A DNA stretch of 54,295 nt, from contig JAUVVY010000027.1 in the NCBI GenBank assembly GCA_030604405.1, forward strand, positions 1 through 54,295, in the 5' to 3' direction. This document shows, in pieces, positions 7,578 to 16,022 of this stretch. Below the pieces are notes generated by a model. The model was given only the letters and a program-made list of their open reading frames with translations, ran no database searches and was not told the DNA's origin. Source of the DNA: a bacterium. GTDB taxonomy: Bacteria > Armatimonadota > Zipacnadia > Zipacnadales > UBA11051. The position numbers and the translations under genes were made by a program. Position 1 is the first letter of the stretch; each line of letters opens with the position of its first letter.

Positions 7578-9500
7578 GTGAAGAGCACACTAGTTGAGAA
7601 GATACTCAAAGCGCATCTCGTAGAGGGGAAGCTTACCCCGGGCGCTGAGATCGGCATCCGCGTTGACCAGACGCTGACCCAGGATGCCACAGGCACGATG
7701 ACATATCTGCAGCTTGAGGCGATCGGGATAGACCGCGTGCGCACTGAGCTTTCCGTCTCCTATGTTGACCACAACACTCTGCAGAGCGGGTTCCAGAACG
7801 CCGACGACCACCGCTATTTGCAGTCAGTGGCCGCCGGATACGGCGTCTATTTCTCGCGCCCGGGCAACGGCATCTGCCATCAGGTGCATCTGGAGCGCTT
7901 CGGCATCCCCGGCAAGACGTTGCTGGGCTCTGACAGCCACACCACAACTGGCGGCGGCCTGGGTATGATCGCCATCGGCGCGGGCGGCCTCGACGTGGCG
8001 GTGGCAATGGCCGGAGCGCCCTACTACATCACCGTGCCGCAGCTACTGGGCGTAAAGCTGACCGGCGAGCTGTCGCCCTGGGTATCGGCCAAGGATGTCA
8101 TCCTGACATTGCTCAAGCGGCTTTCGGTAAACGGTGGTGTGGGCAAGATCGTCGAGTATTTCGACTCTGGCGTTGAGAGCCTTACCGTGCCCGAACGCGC
8201 GACAATAACCAATATGGGTGCCGAACTGGGCGCGACCACCAGCATATTCCCGAGCGATGAGCGGACGCGTGAATTCCTCGCCGCCCAGCAGCGCGAAGGT
8301 GACTGGGTCCCGCTGCAGGCCGACGCAGGCGCACAATATGATGAGATTATCGAGCTGGACCTGAGTGCGGTGGAGCCGATGATCGCAATGCCGCACAGCC
8401 CTGACAACGTCGTCCCGGTAAGCGACCTGGCTGGCAAGCAGGTTGACCAGGTCTGCATCGGTTCGTGTACCAACTCCAGCTACAAGGACATGATGACTGT
8501 GGCGGGGATGCTCGAGGGCAAGACCGTCCACGCGGGCACCGACCTGATGATATCGCCCGGCTCGCGCCAGATCCTGACGATGCTTGCGGACAACGGAGCG
8601 CTTTCGGACATCATCGGCGCCGGAGCGCGCTTGCTCGAGTCCGCCTGCGGCCCGTGTCTCGGCCAGGGCGCTGCGCCGCAGTCCGGTGCCGTGACGCTGC
8701 GCTCCTTCAACCGCAACTTCGAGGCCCGCAGCGGGACCGCGGATGCCGGCATCTACCTGGCCTCGCCTGAGACCTGTGCGGCCTCGGCGCTGACGGGGGC
8801 CATCACCGATCCGCGCACTCTGGGCCGGCCGCCGCAGATTGAAATGCCACACCGCTTCACCATTGACGACAGCATGATCCTGCCGCCTGCGGACAAGCCT
8901 GAGGCAGTTGAAGTCTATCGCGGGCCCAACATCAAGCCGGCCCCGCGCCGCGAGCCGATGCAGGACAGCCTGCAACTTACGCTGCTTCTGAAGGTCGGCG
9001 ACAACATCACCACCGACCACATTTCCCCTGCCGGCGCGGCCTTTCTGCCGCTGCGCTCTAACCTGCCGGCGCTGGCCCAGCACGTATTCGAGGGCGTTGA
9101 TCCTACGTTCGCCCGCCGTGCGCTGGAGTTCGCCCCTGGCGCGATCTCAGGCGGGCAGAATTATGGCCAGGGATCGAGCCGCGAGCACGCCGCCATGGCG
9201 CCGCTGCATCTGGGTGTGCGCGCGGTCCTGGCCGTGTCATTTGCCCGCATCCACCACGCCAACCTCGTCAACTTCGGCATCCTGCCGCTGCTGATTGCTC
9301 AGGCTGACCATGATGCTCTCTCCGGCGGCGATAGCCTGCTGATTGAGGGCATTCCTCAGGGCATCGGGGCACGGAAGTTCACCGTGAAGAACCAAAGCAG
9401 CGGCGAGGACTTCGAGGCGCGGTTAGAGGTGACTGACAGGCAGGCAAGCATCCTGCAGGCCGGCGGTCTGCTCAACTACGTCGGCGAGCAGGCCGACTAG
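7578..9500 (+). CDS. Aconitate hydratase, short (about 640-residue) type
   Basis: Iron-sulfur hydro-lyase that interconverts citrate and isocitrate in the TCA cycle. The 4Fe-4S ligands are visible as C297 (IGSCTNSS), C357 and C360 (ESACGPCLGQG). The N-terminal blocks GSDSHTTTGGGLG and the C-terminal swivel-domain motif GQNYGQGSSREHAA are intact. Length and order match the putative aconitase subgroup first noted in Aquifex-like bacteria (TIGR01342) rather than the 890-residue AcnA or AcnB. The GTG start at 7578 lies seven bases after GGAGG. An exact TATAAT sits at 7495-7500 without a recognisable -35, so the promoter is uncertain. A role as a homoaconitase-like enzyme is less likely but not excluded. 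Confidence 0.93.
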   Translation: MKSTLVEKILKAHLVEGKLTPGAEIGIRVDQTLTQDATGTMTYLQLEAIGIDRVRTELSVSYVDHNTLQSGFQNADDHRYLQSVAAGYGVYFSRPGNGICHQVHLERFGIPGKTLLGSDSHTTTGGGLGMIAIGAGGLDVAVAMAGAPYYITVPQLLGVKLTGELSPWVSAKDVILTLLKRLSVNGGVGKIVEYFDSGVESLTVPERATITNMGAELGATTSIFPSDERTREFLAAQQREGDWVPLQADAGAQYDEIIELDLSAVEPMIAMPHSPDNVVPVSDLAGKQVDQVCIGSCTNSSYKDMMTVAGMLEGKTVHAGTDLMISPGSRQILTMLADNGALSDIIGAGARLLESACGPCLGQGAAPQSGAVTLRSFNRNFEARSGTADAGIYLASPETCAASALTGAITDPRTLGRPPQIEMPHRFTIDDSMILPPADKPEAVEVYRGPNIKPAPRREPMQDSLQLTLLLKVGDNITTDHISPAGAAFLPLRSNLPALAQHVFEGVDPTFARRALEFAPGAISGGQNYGQGSSREHAAMAPLHLGVRAVLAVSFARIHHANLVNFGILPLLIAQADHDALSGGDSLLIEGIPQGIGARKFTVKNQSSGEDFEARLEVTDRQASILQAGGLLNYVGEQAD

Positions 9501-9527
9501 AAGCGGTTTCAAAACTCGGTGGGATGG

Positions 9528-9589
9528 GGGGACAGTCCCTGAAGGGACAGTCCCCTCCGCCAGCCGCGTATCACGAGGGGACTGTCCCT
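9528..9589. repeat. GGGGACAGTCCC palindrome between convergent genes
   Basis: GGGGACAGTCCCT and AGGGACAGTCCCC (9528-9540, 9543-9555) form a hairpin with one central mismatch and a 2-base loop. A third arm at 9577-9589 pairs perfectly, 13 of 13, with 9543-9555. The structure fills the gap between aconitase (+) and the URO-D gene (-) and could stop transcription from both sides, but it lacks T-runs. The same palindrome recurs at 22134-22161. Such sequences are typical of REP elements moved by REP-associated tyrosine transposases; that link is inference. Confidence 0.75.
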
Positions 9590-9590
9590 G

Positions 9591-10652
9591 TCAGCGCCTG
9601 GCCCGACGGGAAGAGGTCATCTTCCGCGCCATTCTGACCAGATCGTCCGCTTCCTCGACGGAATTGCAGCTTGTGACCAGAAACAACCCTTCCGGCCGCA
9701 GGTCGGTCAAGGCCCGCTGCAAATGGCCTGGCTCGATGCTGATGTGCAACAGCTTGCCCGCATCCTGTATCCTGCCAAGGAGCTGCGTCCATTCTATACA
9801 GGGCGGCTGGCCGGCCCCGGGCACCCACTGAATGCCCTTGATCTCAGGCACCTCCAGCAGGGCGTCGAGATGCTGTACGGCTCCCGGCCCGTCCAGATGA
9901 TAGAGGCAGTTGTCCAGCCAGCGAGCGCGTGTCTGCAGTCCGGGGATAACAAAGCGGCGGAACATGGCTTCGCTGATCATGCACGAGAAATCGCACTGGA
10001 CGGTGGTGGACAGGCCCGGGGACCACAGCGGCAGCCAGCCGGTCGAGCCGAGTTGGCTGGCTTGAAGGATATCCCCCAACTCCGCGTAGGCACGGAACCA
10101 TACGCCGGTCAGATAGTCGAGCGCCTTCGCCACCGTTTCCGGACGATCGACGATGTCCGTACACAGGTTCTGGGTGCCCCGCAGACCGGACAGTTGGTCG
10201 GTGGGGTCTATCACGGTCGGCAGTTCGACGACCCACTTGTCGCGCCCGGCCTCGAACAGCGTACGCACCACATCAGTGACCGTCTGCCATCCCGGGTTGT
10301 CGGTGTCGAACGCCGGCATATCGCGCTCATAATCATCAATTATCTGCTCCATCCAGATGGTATGCGGCTCGTAAGTGACAGGTGTGCCGAGAAAGGCGTA
10401 GCCAATCAGCAGATAGCTGCAGGGGAAAGCCTCGGCCGCATAGTACGTTGCGGCGAAATTGGCATCCCAGGCTTCGACGAGGTATTCGGGGTCGCCGTGG
10501 ACGCGGAAGGGGTCGTCAGGCACGGGGACGTGCCTGCGGGGACGGCCGTTGGGCGCGCTAACACTCATAGCGACGCGGTCTATGACCTCCCCGGCCCACC
10601 AGGCCACGAACCGCTGCTTGGTCTCTTCCCAATCGGGTTTGTAGAGCATCAC
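9591..10652 (-). CDS. URO-D/MtaA-fold protein, unknown substrate
   Basis: A 353-residue protein that I place in the uroporphyrinogen decarboxylase / cobamide methyltransferase superfamily from its pattern. Supporting motifs are an N-terminal aromatic-rich domain, then LYHLDGPGAVQHLDALL, IKGIQWVPGAG and a terminal barrel strand GLFLVTSCNSVEEAD. In this subgroup the position that carries a zinc-binding HxC in true methyltransferases reads HLDG, so zinc binding as in MtaA is doubtful. Translation begins at GTG 10652 or, equally well, ATG 10649. It lies 22 bp downstream of a second URO-D-type gene on the same strand and is probably cotranscribed. Heme synthesis is unlikely; one-carbon or demethylation chemistry is a guess. 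Confidence 0.75.
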   Translation of the reverse strand: MMLYKPDWEETKQRFVAWWAGEVIDRVAMSVSAPNGRPRRHVPVPDDPFRVHGDPEYLVEAWDANFAATYYAAEAFPCSYLLIGYAFLGTPVTYEPHTIWMEQIIDDYERDMPAFDTDNPGWQTVTDVVRTLFEAGRDKWVVELPTVIDPTDQLSGLRGTQNLCTDIVDRPETVAKALDYLTGVWFRAYAELGDILQASQLGSTGWLPLWSPGLSTTVQCDFSCMISEAMFRRFVIPGLQTRARWLDNCLYHLDGPGAVQHLDALLEVPEIKGIQWVPGAGQPPCIEWTQLLGRIQDAGKLLHISIEPGHLQRALTDLRPEGLFLVTSCNSVEEADDLVRMARKMTSSRRARR

Positions 10653-10674
10653 TCCGCGCCCCTGTCGGTCTGCG

Positions 10675-11838
10675 TCAGTCGGCTATGTCAATCGGATAGC
10701 CGCCCCACTGCTCGCGGCATTGTTTCATCGCCATCAGGTTGTCGTACTTGGTGCCCACAGCCAGAGAATGGCTTGCGCCATAGATGAAGCCGCCGCCGGG
10801 TGCGCCCCATTTCAGCGCATACTTCGCATCAGCGATGATGTCTGCCGGCGTGCCGAGGATCAGGTTCTCGTTCGTCACCCCGCCCCACAGCACCAGCTTG
10901 TCGCCATAGCGTTCTTTGAGCAGCTTCATGTCCATGCCGCCACTGGCCTGAATCCCCTCGTAGCCGTCGAAGCCACCTTCAACAATGTAGTCAAGCGCCT
11001 CCCAGATGCAGCCGCAGCAGTGTTTGATCACCCGCAAGCCCAGCTTCTTGGCTTCGCTATTGTAGGTCTTCCACCATGGCAGTACGTGCTCCTCAACAAT
11101 GCGCGGATTGCACAATAGGCCCGTTGAGCTTCCCAGGTCGCCGCAGGGCATGATCGAATCGTAGCCCTGCTCGGCATAGTAGGGCAGCATGGCGATGCAG
11201 TGTCTGGCCTGCCGCTCGACCACCTTGGCGTGCAGTTGCGGGTGCAGAGCCAGGTTCAGGTAGCGCTCCTCGTCGGTCGGGCCGATCATCGGGAAAGTGA
11301 TGGCCTCGACGCAGATGTTAATCCAGTGGGTCGCCTGCATCTGATCCATTACGTGCCGCGCCGCCTCCCACACCGAATCATCCTGCCTCGGCACTCCCTC
11401 ACGCACGATCTTGTCTATGTCTTCCTGAAGCGACTCTACTGTCGGCAGTTCATAGTTGTCGGTGCGGATCTTATACGGCATCAAGTCATGGGTGGTGGCG
11501 GAGATGCGGTAGAGGTCGCCGTTGTCACTGCGGTAGGTCTCGTGATCCACCTGCTCCATCGCCGCGGGCCTATGGTCTTTGCTTGGCGTCGTGCCGATGG
11601 TAATGATATCAAAGCCCAGGGCCTCAGCCAGATCAACGACATCCCGCTTCGTGCAGGCGACCAATTCATCCCTACGGCCGTCCCACAGGGCCCTGGTCTG
11701 GCGGAACTTGGCCGCTACCAGCGTTTCGCGGCCCAGCACCATCTCATAGGTGGTGTAGTCTATGGAGTGTTCGCCCCACGGCACCAGGTCGGGTTCTTCG
11801 TGAGCCAACGTGCACTCAACGCGCTCGCGCGGTAGCAT
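10675..11838 (-). CDS. Uroporphyrinogen decarboxylase family (MtaA-like) protein
   Basis: A 387-residue URO-D superfamily protein. The N-terminus MLPRERVECTLAHEEPDLVPWGE is the usual opening of the methyltransferase-like branch. The block RVIKHCCGCIWEALDYIVEGGFDGYEGIQ contains H273, C274 and C275, a plausible zinc site for activating a thiol or cobamide substrate. ATG 11836-11838 follows GGAGGG by six bases. It precedes the other URO-D gene by 22 bp. No corrinoid protein or MtaB/MtgB partner is encoded nearby, so the methyl donor and acceptor are unknown. It is unlikely to be the heme enzyme HemE, whose arginine-rich N-terminal motif is absent. Confidence 0.82.
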   Translation of the reverse strand: MLPRERVECTLAHEEPDLVPWGEHSIDYTTYEMVLGRETLVAAKFRQTRALWDGRRDELVACTKRDVVDLAEALGFDIITIGTTPSKDHRPAAMEQVDHETYRSDNGDLYRISATTHDLMPYKIRTDNYELPTVESLQEDIDKIVREGVPRQDDSVWEAARHVMDQMQATHWINICVEAITFPMIGPTDEERYLNLALHPQLHAKVVERQARHCIAMLPYYAEQGYDSIMPCGDLGSSTGLLCNPRIVEEHVLPWWKTYNSEAKKLGLRVIKHCCGCIWEALDYIVEGGFDGYEGIQASGGMDMKLLKERYGDKLVLWGGVTNENLILGTPADIIADAKYALKWGAPGGGFIYGASHSLAVGTKYDNLMAMKQCREQWGGYPIDIAD

Positions 11839-11939
11839 GTATGTCCCTCCTAGATAGTCGCTGCGGCTCGTGGTCCTACTTACAGAGGATCAAACTCGCC
11901 GCGCAGGGGCCGCTCCGACCGTCCACCACGAAATGAGTG

Positions 11940-12506
11940 TCAACGGCTGGCCAGGCCGAAGTTGTCCCGGTACGCCAACACGATCGCTATCTGCATCAGC
12001 GGGAAAGCCACGAAATAGCCGATCCCGAAAGTGAGAAACGAGATGAGGCAATACAGGAGGGTGAGGACAAACACAAACAGAGAAAGTCCGAACCAGTTCT
12101 GCTTCGCCTTGTCGTAGCTGGCGCAGATGGCGTCCCAGAAGCTCATGCGGCGGTCCATTATCAGCGGCAGTGCGAAGAGCAGCAGCGCCCAGACCACAAT
12201 CGAGCCAACGATACAGGCAATTAGCCCCAGGCTTGTAAAAACACCGATAAGCAACCAGGCGACGAATGAATCAATGAAAACGTCGAAGCCCTTGGACAGA
12301 GGGTTGATGTCCAGCGGCGCGGTGGGCTTTTTGAGCTTGCTGATGATGATGTACACATAGCCGCAGGTCAGCGGGCCGATGATGAGATAGCCAATGCCAG
12401 TGCTGTTGACTGCCGCGAAGATCAGGGCGATCAGCGCGTGCATCCAGAAGTCCGCCTTGACCAGCTCCCAGGCCTCGGAGATCCACTCGCCAGTCTTGAC
12501 TGTCAT
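11940..12506 (-). CDS. Multi-pass membrane protein, unknown function
   Basis: A 188-residue integral membrane protein with about five hydrophobic segments, separated by short polar loops and an amphipathic stretch MSFWDAICASYDKAKQNWFG. The pattern resembles the glycerophosphodiester phosphodiesterase-type membrane domain families found in many bacteria; that is a resemblance only. The ATG at 12504-12506 is chosen because GGGAGG lies six bases upstream. The frame stays open 20 codons further, but that extension runs into trxB and has no better site. It lies 38 bp after trxB and likely shares its promoter. Confidence 0.8.
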   Translation of the reverse strand: MTVKTGEWISEAWELVKADFWMHALIALIFAAVNSTGIGYLIIGPLTCGYVYIIISKLKKPTAPLDINPLSKGFDVFIDSFVAWLLIGVFTSLGLIACIVGSIVVWALLLFALPLIMDRRMSFWDAICASYDKAKQNWFGLSLFVFVLTLLYCLISFLTFGIGYFVAFPLMQIAIVLAYRDNFGLASR

Positions 12507-12544
12507 CGCTTGCCTCCCATTATCTTTGGGCTTCCTATCCTGCT

Positions 12545-13480
12545 CTATTGGCGCTCTGCTTTCCACTCGTTGACATAGTTGTGCGCCGAGAACGCCGCAA
12601 TCGCCGCATCGCCAACCGCAGTTGCGATTTGCCGCAGCGGAGTGTCACGGATGTCTCCACAGGCGAATATGCCCGGCTGGCTGGTACGCATCAGCTCGTC
12701 GGTAATGATGAAGCCGTCCTTAAGACTCAGCAGATCGCCCAGCCATTCGGTCTTCGCAACGTACCCGATGGCGATGAAGATGCCATCAACGTCTATGCTG
12801 CTGGTCTCTTCGGTCTGGGTGTTCTTCAGGGCCACGGTCTGCACTGCATCCTGGCCCTCGATAGAGGCCACGACGCTGTTCCAGACTATCTCGACATTGT
12901 CGCGTTCAAAGATGCGCTCCTGGAGGTACGTGTCGGCCCGGAGCTCGTCACGACGGTGGATCAGATACAGCTTTTCTACGATGTCGGCCAGGTGAAGCGC
13001 CTCTTGCACGGCGGTGTTGCCACCACCTACCACCGCTACGGTCTGGCCGCGGTAGAAAAAGCCGTCGCAGGTGGCGCAATATGACACGCCGTGGCCGCGG
13101 AGTTCATTTTCCCCCGGCACCATCAAACTCCGAGGGTAAGCGCCGGAGGCGATAATCGCTGCCACAGTGTCCATATCGCCTTTGGTCGTCTCAAGCAGCC
13201 AGCGGTCGTTTTCCACGGCTCGTATGGCTTTGGCCTCGGCGGTTACGAACTCGACGCCGACGTTGACGGCCTGCTGGTGGACCCGCTGGGCTAATTCGGG
13301 GCCCTCGATGCCCTCGGGAAAGCCCGGATAGTTCTCGATCGTGGTGGCTGTGGCAGTCTGACCGCCGGGCGCAAGCATCTCAAGCAGTGCCACATCCAGT
13401 CCGAAGCGCACAGCGTACATCGCGGCAGTACAGCCCGCGACGCCGCCTCCGATCACGATCGTATCACAACTGCGTGTCAT
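12545..13480 (-). CDS. trxB: Thioredoxin-disulfide reductase
   Basis: FAD- and NADPH-dependent enzyme that reduces thioredoxin in the cytoplasm. The FAD-binding motif GGGVAGCTAA lies at 11-20, the redox CxxC is C135-C138 (YCATCDG), the NADPH-binding GGGNTAVQEALHLA follows, and the C-terminal FAD motif is GIFACGDIRD. The 311-residue length is standard. ATG 13478-13480 is preceded by GGAGGT at seven bases. A good sigma-70-type promoter with a symmetrical operator-like sequence in its spacer lies 60-90 bp upstream (listed separately), so redox or other repressor control is plausible. No thioredoxin gene is adjacent. Confidence 0.95.
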   Translation of the reverse strand: MTRSCDTIVIGGGVAGCTAAMYAVRFGLDVALLEMLAPGGQTATATTIENYPGFPEGIEGPELAQRVHQQAVNVGVEFVTAEAKAIRAVENDRWLLETTKGDMDTVAAIIASGAYPRSLMVPGENELRGHGVSYCATCDGFFYRGQTVAVVGGGNTAVQEALHLADIVEKLYLIHRRDELRADTYLQERIFERDNVEIVWNSVVASIEGQDAVQTVALKNTQTEETSSIDVDGIFIAIGYVAKTEWLGDLLSLKDGFIITDELMRTSQPGIFACGDIRDTPLRQIATAVGDAAIAAFSAHNYVNEWKAERQ

Positions 13481-13787
13481 CGCCGGTACCTCCGCAAAGT
13501 GCCATGCTTGCCATCTTGCTTGACTGGCGCACGCTTATGCATTATCTTTGGTATGATACCAGTGTCCATTGACCGAAGCCTGTTCAATGATTGCTCGCCG
13601 TAGTGTCGGCCGTTTACTATTTCTATCACTGACGCTCTTTGCCCTTCTTGCGACGGAAACGCCGTTGAATGAACTGGCGGCCAAGTGGCATCAGCAGGTC
13701 CGTTGCAGCATCGTCGCCGCAAATAACCCCGGTTACGACGTATGTTGTGCCGACTGACAGCGGCAAACATTCAGGGACTGAGATGGA
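13481..13787. other. Divergent intergenic region trxB / DUF6599 gene
   Basis: This 307-bp divergent gap holds the trxB promoter with its palindrome. A 56-codon open frame (13587-13757, plus strand) begins MIARRSVGRLLFLSLTLFA, which looks like a signal peptide, but it lacks a ribosome binding site and a recognisable mature part. I do not call it a gene. No convincing plus-strand promoter for the DUF6599 gene is seen. Confidence 0.5.
13541..13568 (-). promoter_or_regulatory. trxB promoter with dyad in the spacer
   Basis: On the minus strand TGGACA (13563-13568) and GATAAT (13541-13546) each match five of six sigma-70 consensus bases and are 16 bp apart. The predicted start is near 13534, about 54 bases before trxB. 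The spacer holds a perfect palindrome TGGTAT-C-ATACCA (13549-13561), exactly where a repressor would occlude polymerase. The regulator is unknown. Confidence 0.55.
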
Positions 13788-14783
13788 ATGATTCGTAGGC
13801 GCGACGCGTGTAATTTGGTTTGCCTGCTGCTGTTTAGTTGGGCAGCGGCGATGGTTTATGCAGGGCCGGATGCTGCAACGGGCCCTGCGGCCGCGCCGCC
13901 CACTGAGCTGCCGCTTCCCGACGCGCAGCAGATGGCCGCTGTGCTGGCGGGGCTGCCCGAGCAGGTTGAGGGATGCAGCCTGCTCGCCGGGCCGCAAACT
14001 TTCGACAGCGAGGCCCTGGCGCAGTACCTCGGCGACAGCGCGGACGACCTTCTCACCTATCAGCACAGTTGGACGACCCGTGCCGAGTATGCAGTGGCCA
14101 CAAGCCAGCAGACCATCACCCTTGATGTTCACCGCATGGGCAGTGATCTGGAGGCGTTCGGCGTCTTCAGCCGCCGCAGAGCCGAGACACCGAAAGTCGC
14201 GCCGGCTCTCTCTACATCAACCTACTGGCTGGGCTCGCAGCTACACGCGTGGCGCGGGCCGTTCTACATTCATACCCACGCCGCAAGTGATGACACCGCC
14301 CTGCCGCCGGCGATGCGGCAACTGACGGAGGCGGCTATCGGCAGTATTCCAGTTCCCAGCCGATTGCCGGCCATGCTACGTCTTCTGCCTGTCAGGAGCC
14401 GCCAGATCTCCTGGGCGCAGTACTATCGTGGTCAAGTGCCCGGCTTCGGAATCGTCGCCGATGCCGTGACTGTCAGCTATGCCGACAGCGCCAACGCCGA
14501 GTGCCGCTTCGTCCTGGCGCGCTGTGCCGATACTGCGTCCGCATCCGGCGCGTACGACAAAATGCTCTTGCAGTTGTCCGGCGGCAGCCACCCCGTTAAG
14601 CCAATCCCTGAAATCGCCGATCGCGCCGCCCTGGTGCAGTCGCGCCAGGATAAGATGGCCGCGCTGATGCAGCAGGACAACTTCATCGCCGCTGTGCTCG
14701 ATTCTCAAGAGCGCCAATTCGCGGAGGCTCTCCTGCGAATGACAGCCGTCAATGTCCGTGTGTATCTGCTCACAGAAAAGTAG
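13788..14783 (+). CDS. Secreted DUF6599 family protein
   Basis: A 331-residue exported protein with a signal peptide (about 1-25, LVCLLLFSWAAAMVYAG). The middle matches the DUF6599 pattern in the usual order: a predicted lipid- or ligand-facing segment with AQYLGDSADDLLTYQ, then ITLDVHRMGSDLEAFGVFSRRRAE, then a C-terminal copy of a similar fold. The family is common in bacteria of this type, and its role is unknown. Other in-frame starts give no better signal peptide, and the ribosome binding site is weak. It stands alone, divergent from trxB and convergent with the RseB-like gene, so it has its own promoter, which I could not identify. Confidence 0.75.
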   Translation: MIRRRDACNLVCLLLFSWAAAMVYAGPDAATGPAAAPPTELPLPDAQQMAAVLAGLPEQVEGCSLLAGPQTFDSEALAQYLGDSADDLLTYQHSWTTRAEYAVATSQQTITLDVHRMGSDLEAFGVFSRRRAETPKVAPALSTSTYWLGSQLHAWRGPFYIHTHAASDDTALPPAMRQLTEAAIGSIPVPSRLPAMLRLLPVRSRQISWAQYYRGQVPGFGIVADAVTVSYADSANAECRFVLARCADTASASGAYDKMLLQLSGGSHPVKPIPEIADRAALVQSRQDKMAALMQQDNFIAAVLDSQERQFAEALLRMTAVNVRVYLLTEK

Positions 14784-14858
14784 CCGGCACCACAGCGTTG
14801 CCAGCAACATCAGCCGACGAAAGCTGCGCGAACACAATATTCCGTGTTAGTCACAAAG

Positions 14859-14886
14859 AAGGCCACCGCTATGAGGGTGGCCTTCG
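14859..14886 (-). terminator. Terminator of the sigma/anti-sigma/RseB operon
   Basis: GAAGGCCACC and GGTGGCCTTC form a perfect 10-bp stem with an 8-base loop, 33 bp beyond the stop of the RseB-like gene. Read on the minus strand it is followed by TTTGTG, a short T-rich tail. On the plus strand it lies about 75 bp after the DUF6599 gene and could also act there, but no T-run follows on that side. Confidence 0.6.
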
Positions 14887-14918
14887 GCATGTTCCTGCTT
14901 GCTTTGCTGCGTATCAGC

Positions 14919-15959
14919 CTATTGCCGCAGCGACCTCATCAGCTTCTCGATCTCTCCCACCGTGAGATCACCTACGAGGGTAAAGCAGATGCCGTCATCA
15001 TACCACTGGGTGGCGGATTTTTGCTGCTGAGCGCCCTTATCGGTGTGCTGCCAGCGTGTCTCGAACAGCGAAAAACTGTCCAGGCCATTAGTGAATGTCA
15101 GCCACAAAGTGCGCATTTTCTTGTAAGTGGTGACTGCCACATTGTTGGACTCGAAGATGTAACTTGACGGCAAATAGGCTGGTACGATCGCGCGGAAGCC
15201 AGCCAGTTGCTCTGCGGTGGCAAGCGCCATGCGCGTTGCCGGCGGCGGCGCGCGCCTGAGCACGACACCGGGTGGGGTGGCAAAACTGAACATGCCCGCC
15301 ACAAAACTCGGGCCGTAGTCTATCGAGGTTATCTCAATGCGCATGTACAGTGCGCCACTGCCACCATACTTTTCCAGCTTCAACTCGACGTGTGTGCCCG
15401 TGTCTATCCAGCACTTGCGCAACAGCCGACGACTCTCATCCCTGATTGCCAACTCGTGCGCGGGCCTGGAGGCGACCGTTGTACGGCCGATATACTGCAG
15501 CACCAGAACCTCTTTAATCAACTGTGCCGCACGCTGCCGGTTGCTTTTCAGCATTGAGGAGGGCTGTAGTTGCCGCTGTATTACTTCGCGTTTCTGCGGA
15601 CTGTACTCCCAGAGCCATTTGCCATTCGATACCACCAGCCGGCCCGCCTCTGAGGGCGGCTCCAGCGTCTCGATGTGCTGCTTGTCGCCGCGCTTGCGAT
15701 ACACTCGTTGTCGCACGGCACGCGTCCGGCGGCCCCCCTGATAGAGCTCCACCACCCGCTCGGCGCTGTAGTTGACATTACCCTTCGACATGATCGCATC
15801 GTGCATAGTGCGGTAGGGGTCTTCGTCTGCCACCGTCGGGGACAACCCGAGCGCCAGAAACATCACTGCGGTCAGAGCCACGCCTAACCACCGCGCCAGG
15901 GCGACTGCGTTCCGACAAGCTTGTTCTTGAAGTCTGGGGATCATGACGATGCTACACAT
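14919..15959 (-). CDS. RseB/MucB-like envelope-stress regulator or LolA-fold protein
   Basis: A 346-residue exported protein with an N-terminal signal or anchor segment (about 20-45, WLGVALTAVMFLALGLSPTVA). Residues about 50-215 read as a LolA/RseB-type domain (NVNYSAERVVELYQGGRRTRAVRQRVYRK, VSNGKWLWEYSPQ), and residues about 240-346 form a second domain. RseB in proteobacteria binds the anti-sigma factor and blocks its cleavage. The position here, last after ECF sigma and anti-sigma genes, supports the same role. The start may instead be the Met at residue 6. Gaps within the trio are small. Confidence in the fold is moderate, and the role is inferred from context. Confidence 0.7.
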   Translation of the reverse strand: MCSIVMIPRLQEQACRNAVALARWLGVALTAVMFLALGLSPTVADEDPYRTMHDAIMSKGNVNYSAERVVELYQGGRRTRAVRQRVYRKRGDKQHIETLEPPSEAGRLVVSNGKWLWEYSPQKREVIQRQLQPSSMLKSNRQRAAQLIKEVLVLQYIGRTTVASRPAHELAIRDESRRLLRKCWIDTGTHVELKLEKYGGSGALYMRIEITSIDYGPSFVAGMFSFATPPGVVLRRAPPPATRMALATAEQLAGFRAIVPAYLPSSYIFESNNVAVTTYKKMRTLWLTFTNGLDSFSLFETRWQHTDKGAQQQKSATQWYDDGICFTLVGDLTVGEIEKLMRSLRQ

Positions 15960-16022
15960 GGCTATCCACGCGGATCATGTGCGGCCTACCCTTTGACGTT
16001 GTTACCATACCGCATGTGCAAG

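Noticed and set aside
9723-10787. 354-codon plus-strand frame
   Set aside because: Antisense to the two URO-D genes, whose motifs are clear; no coding features of its own.
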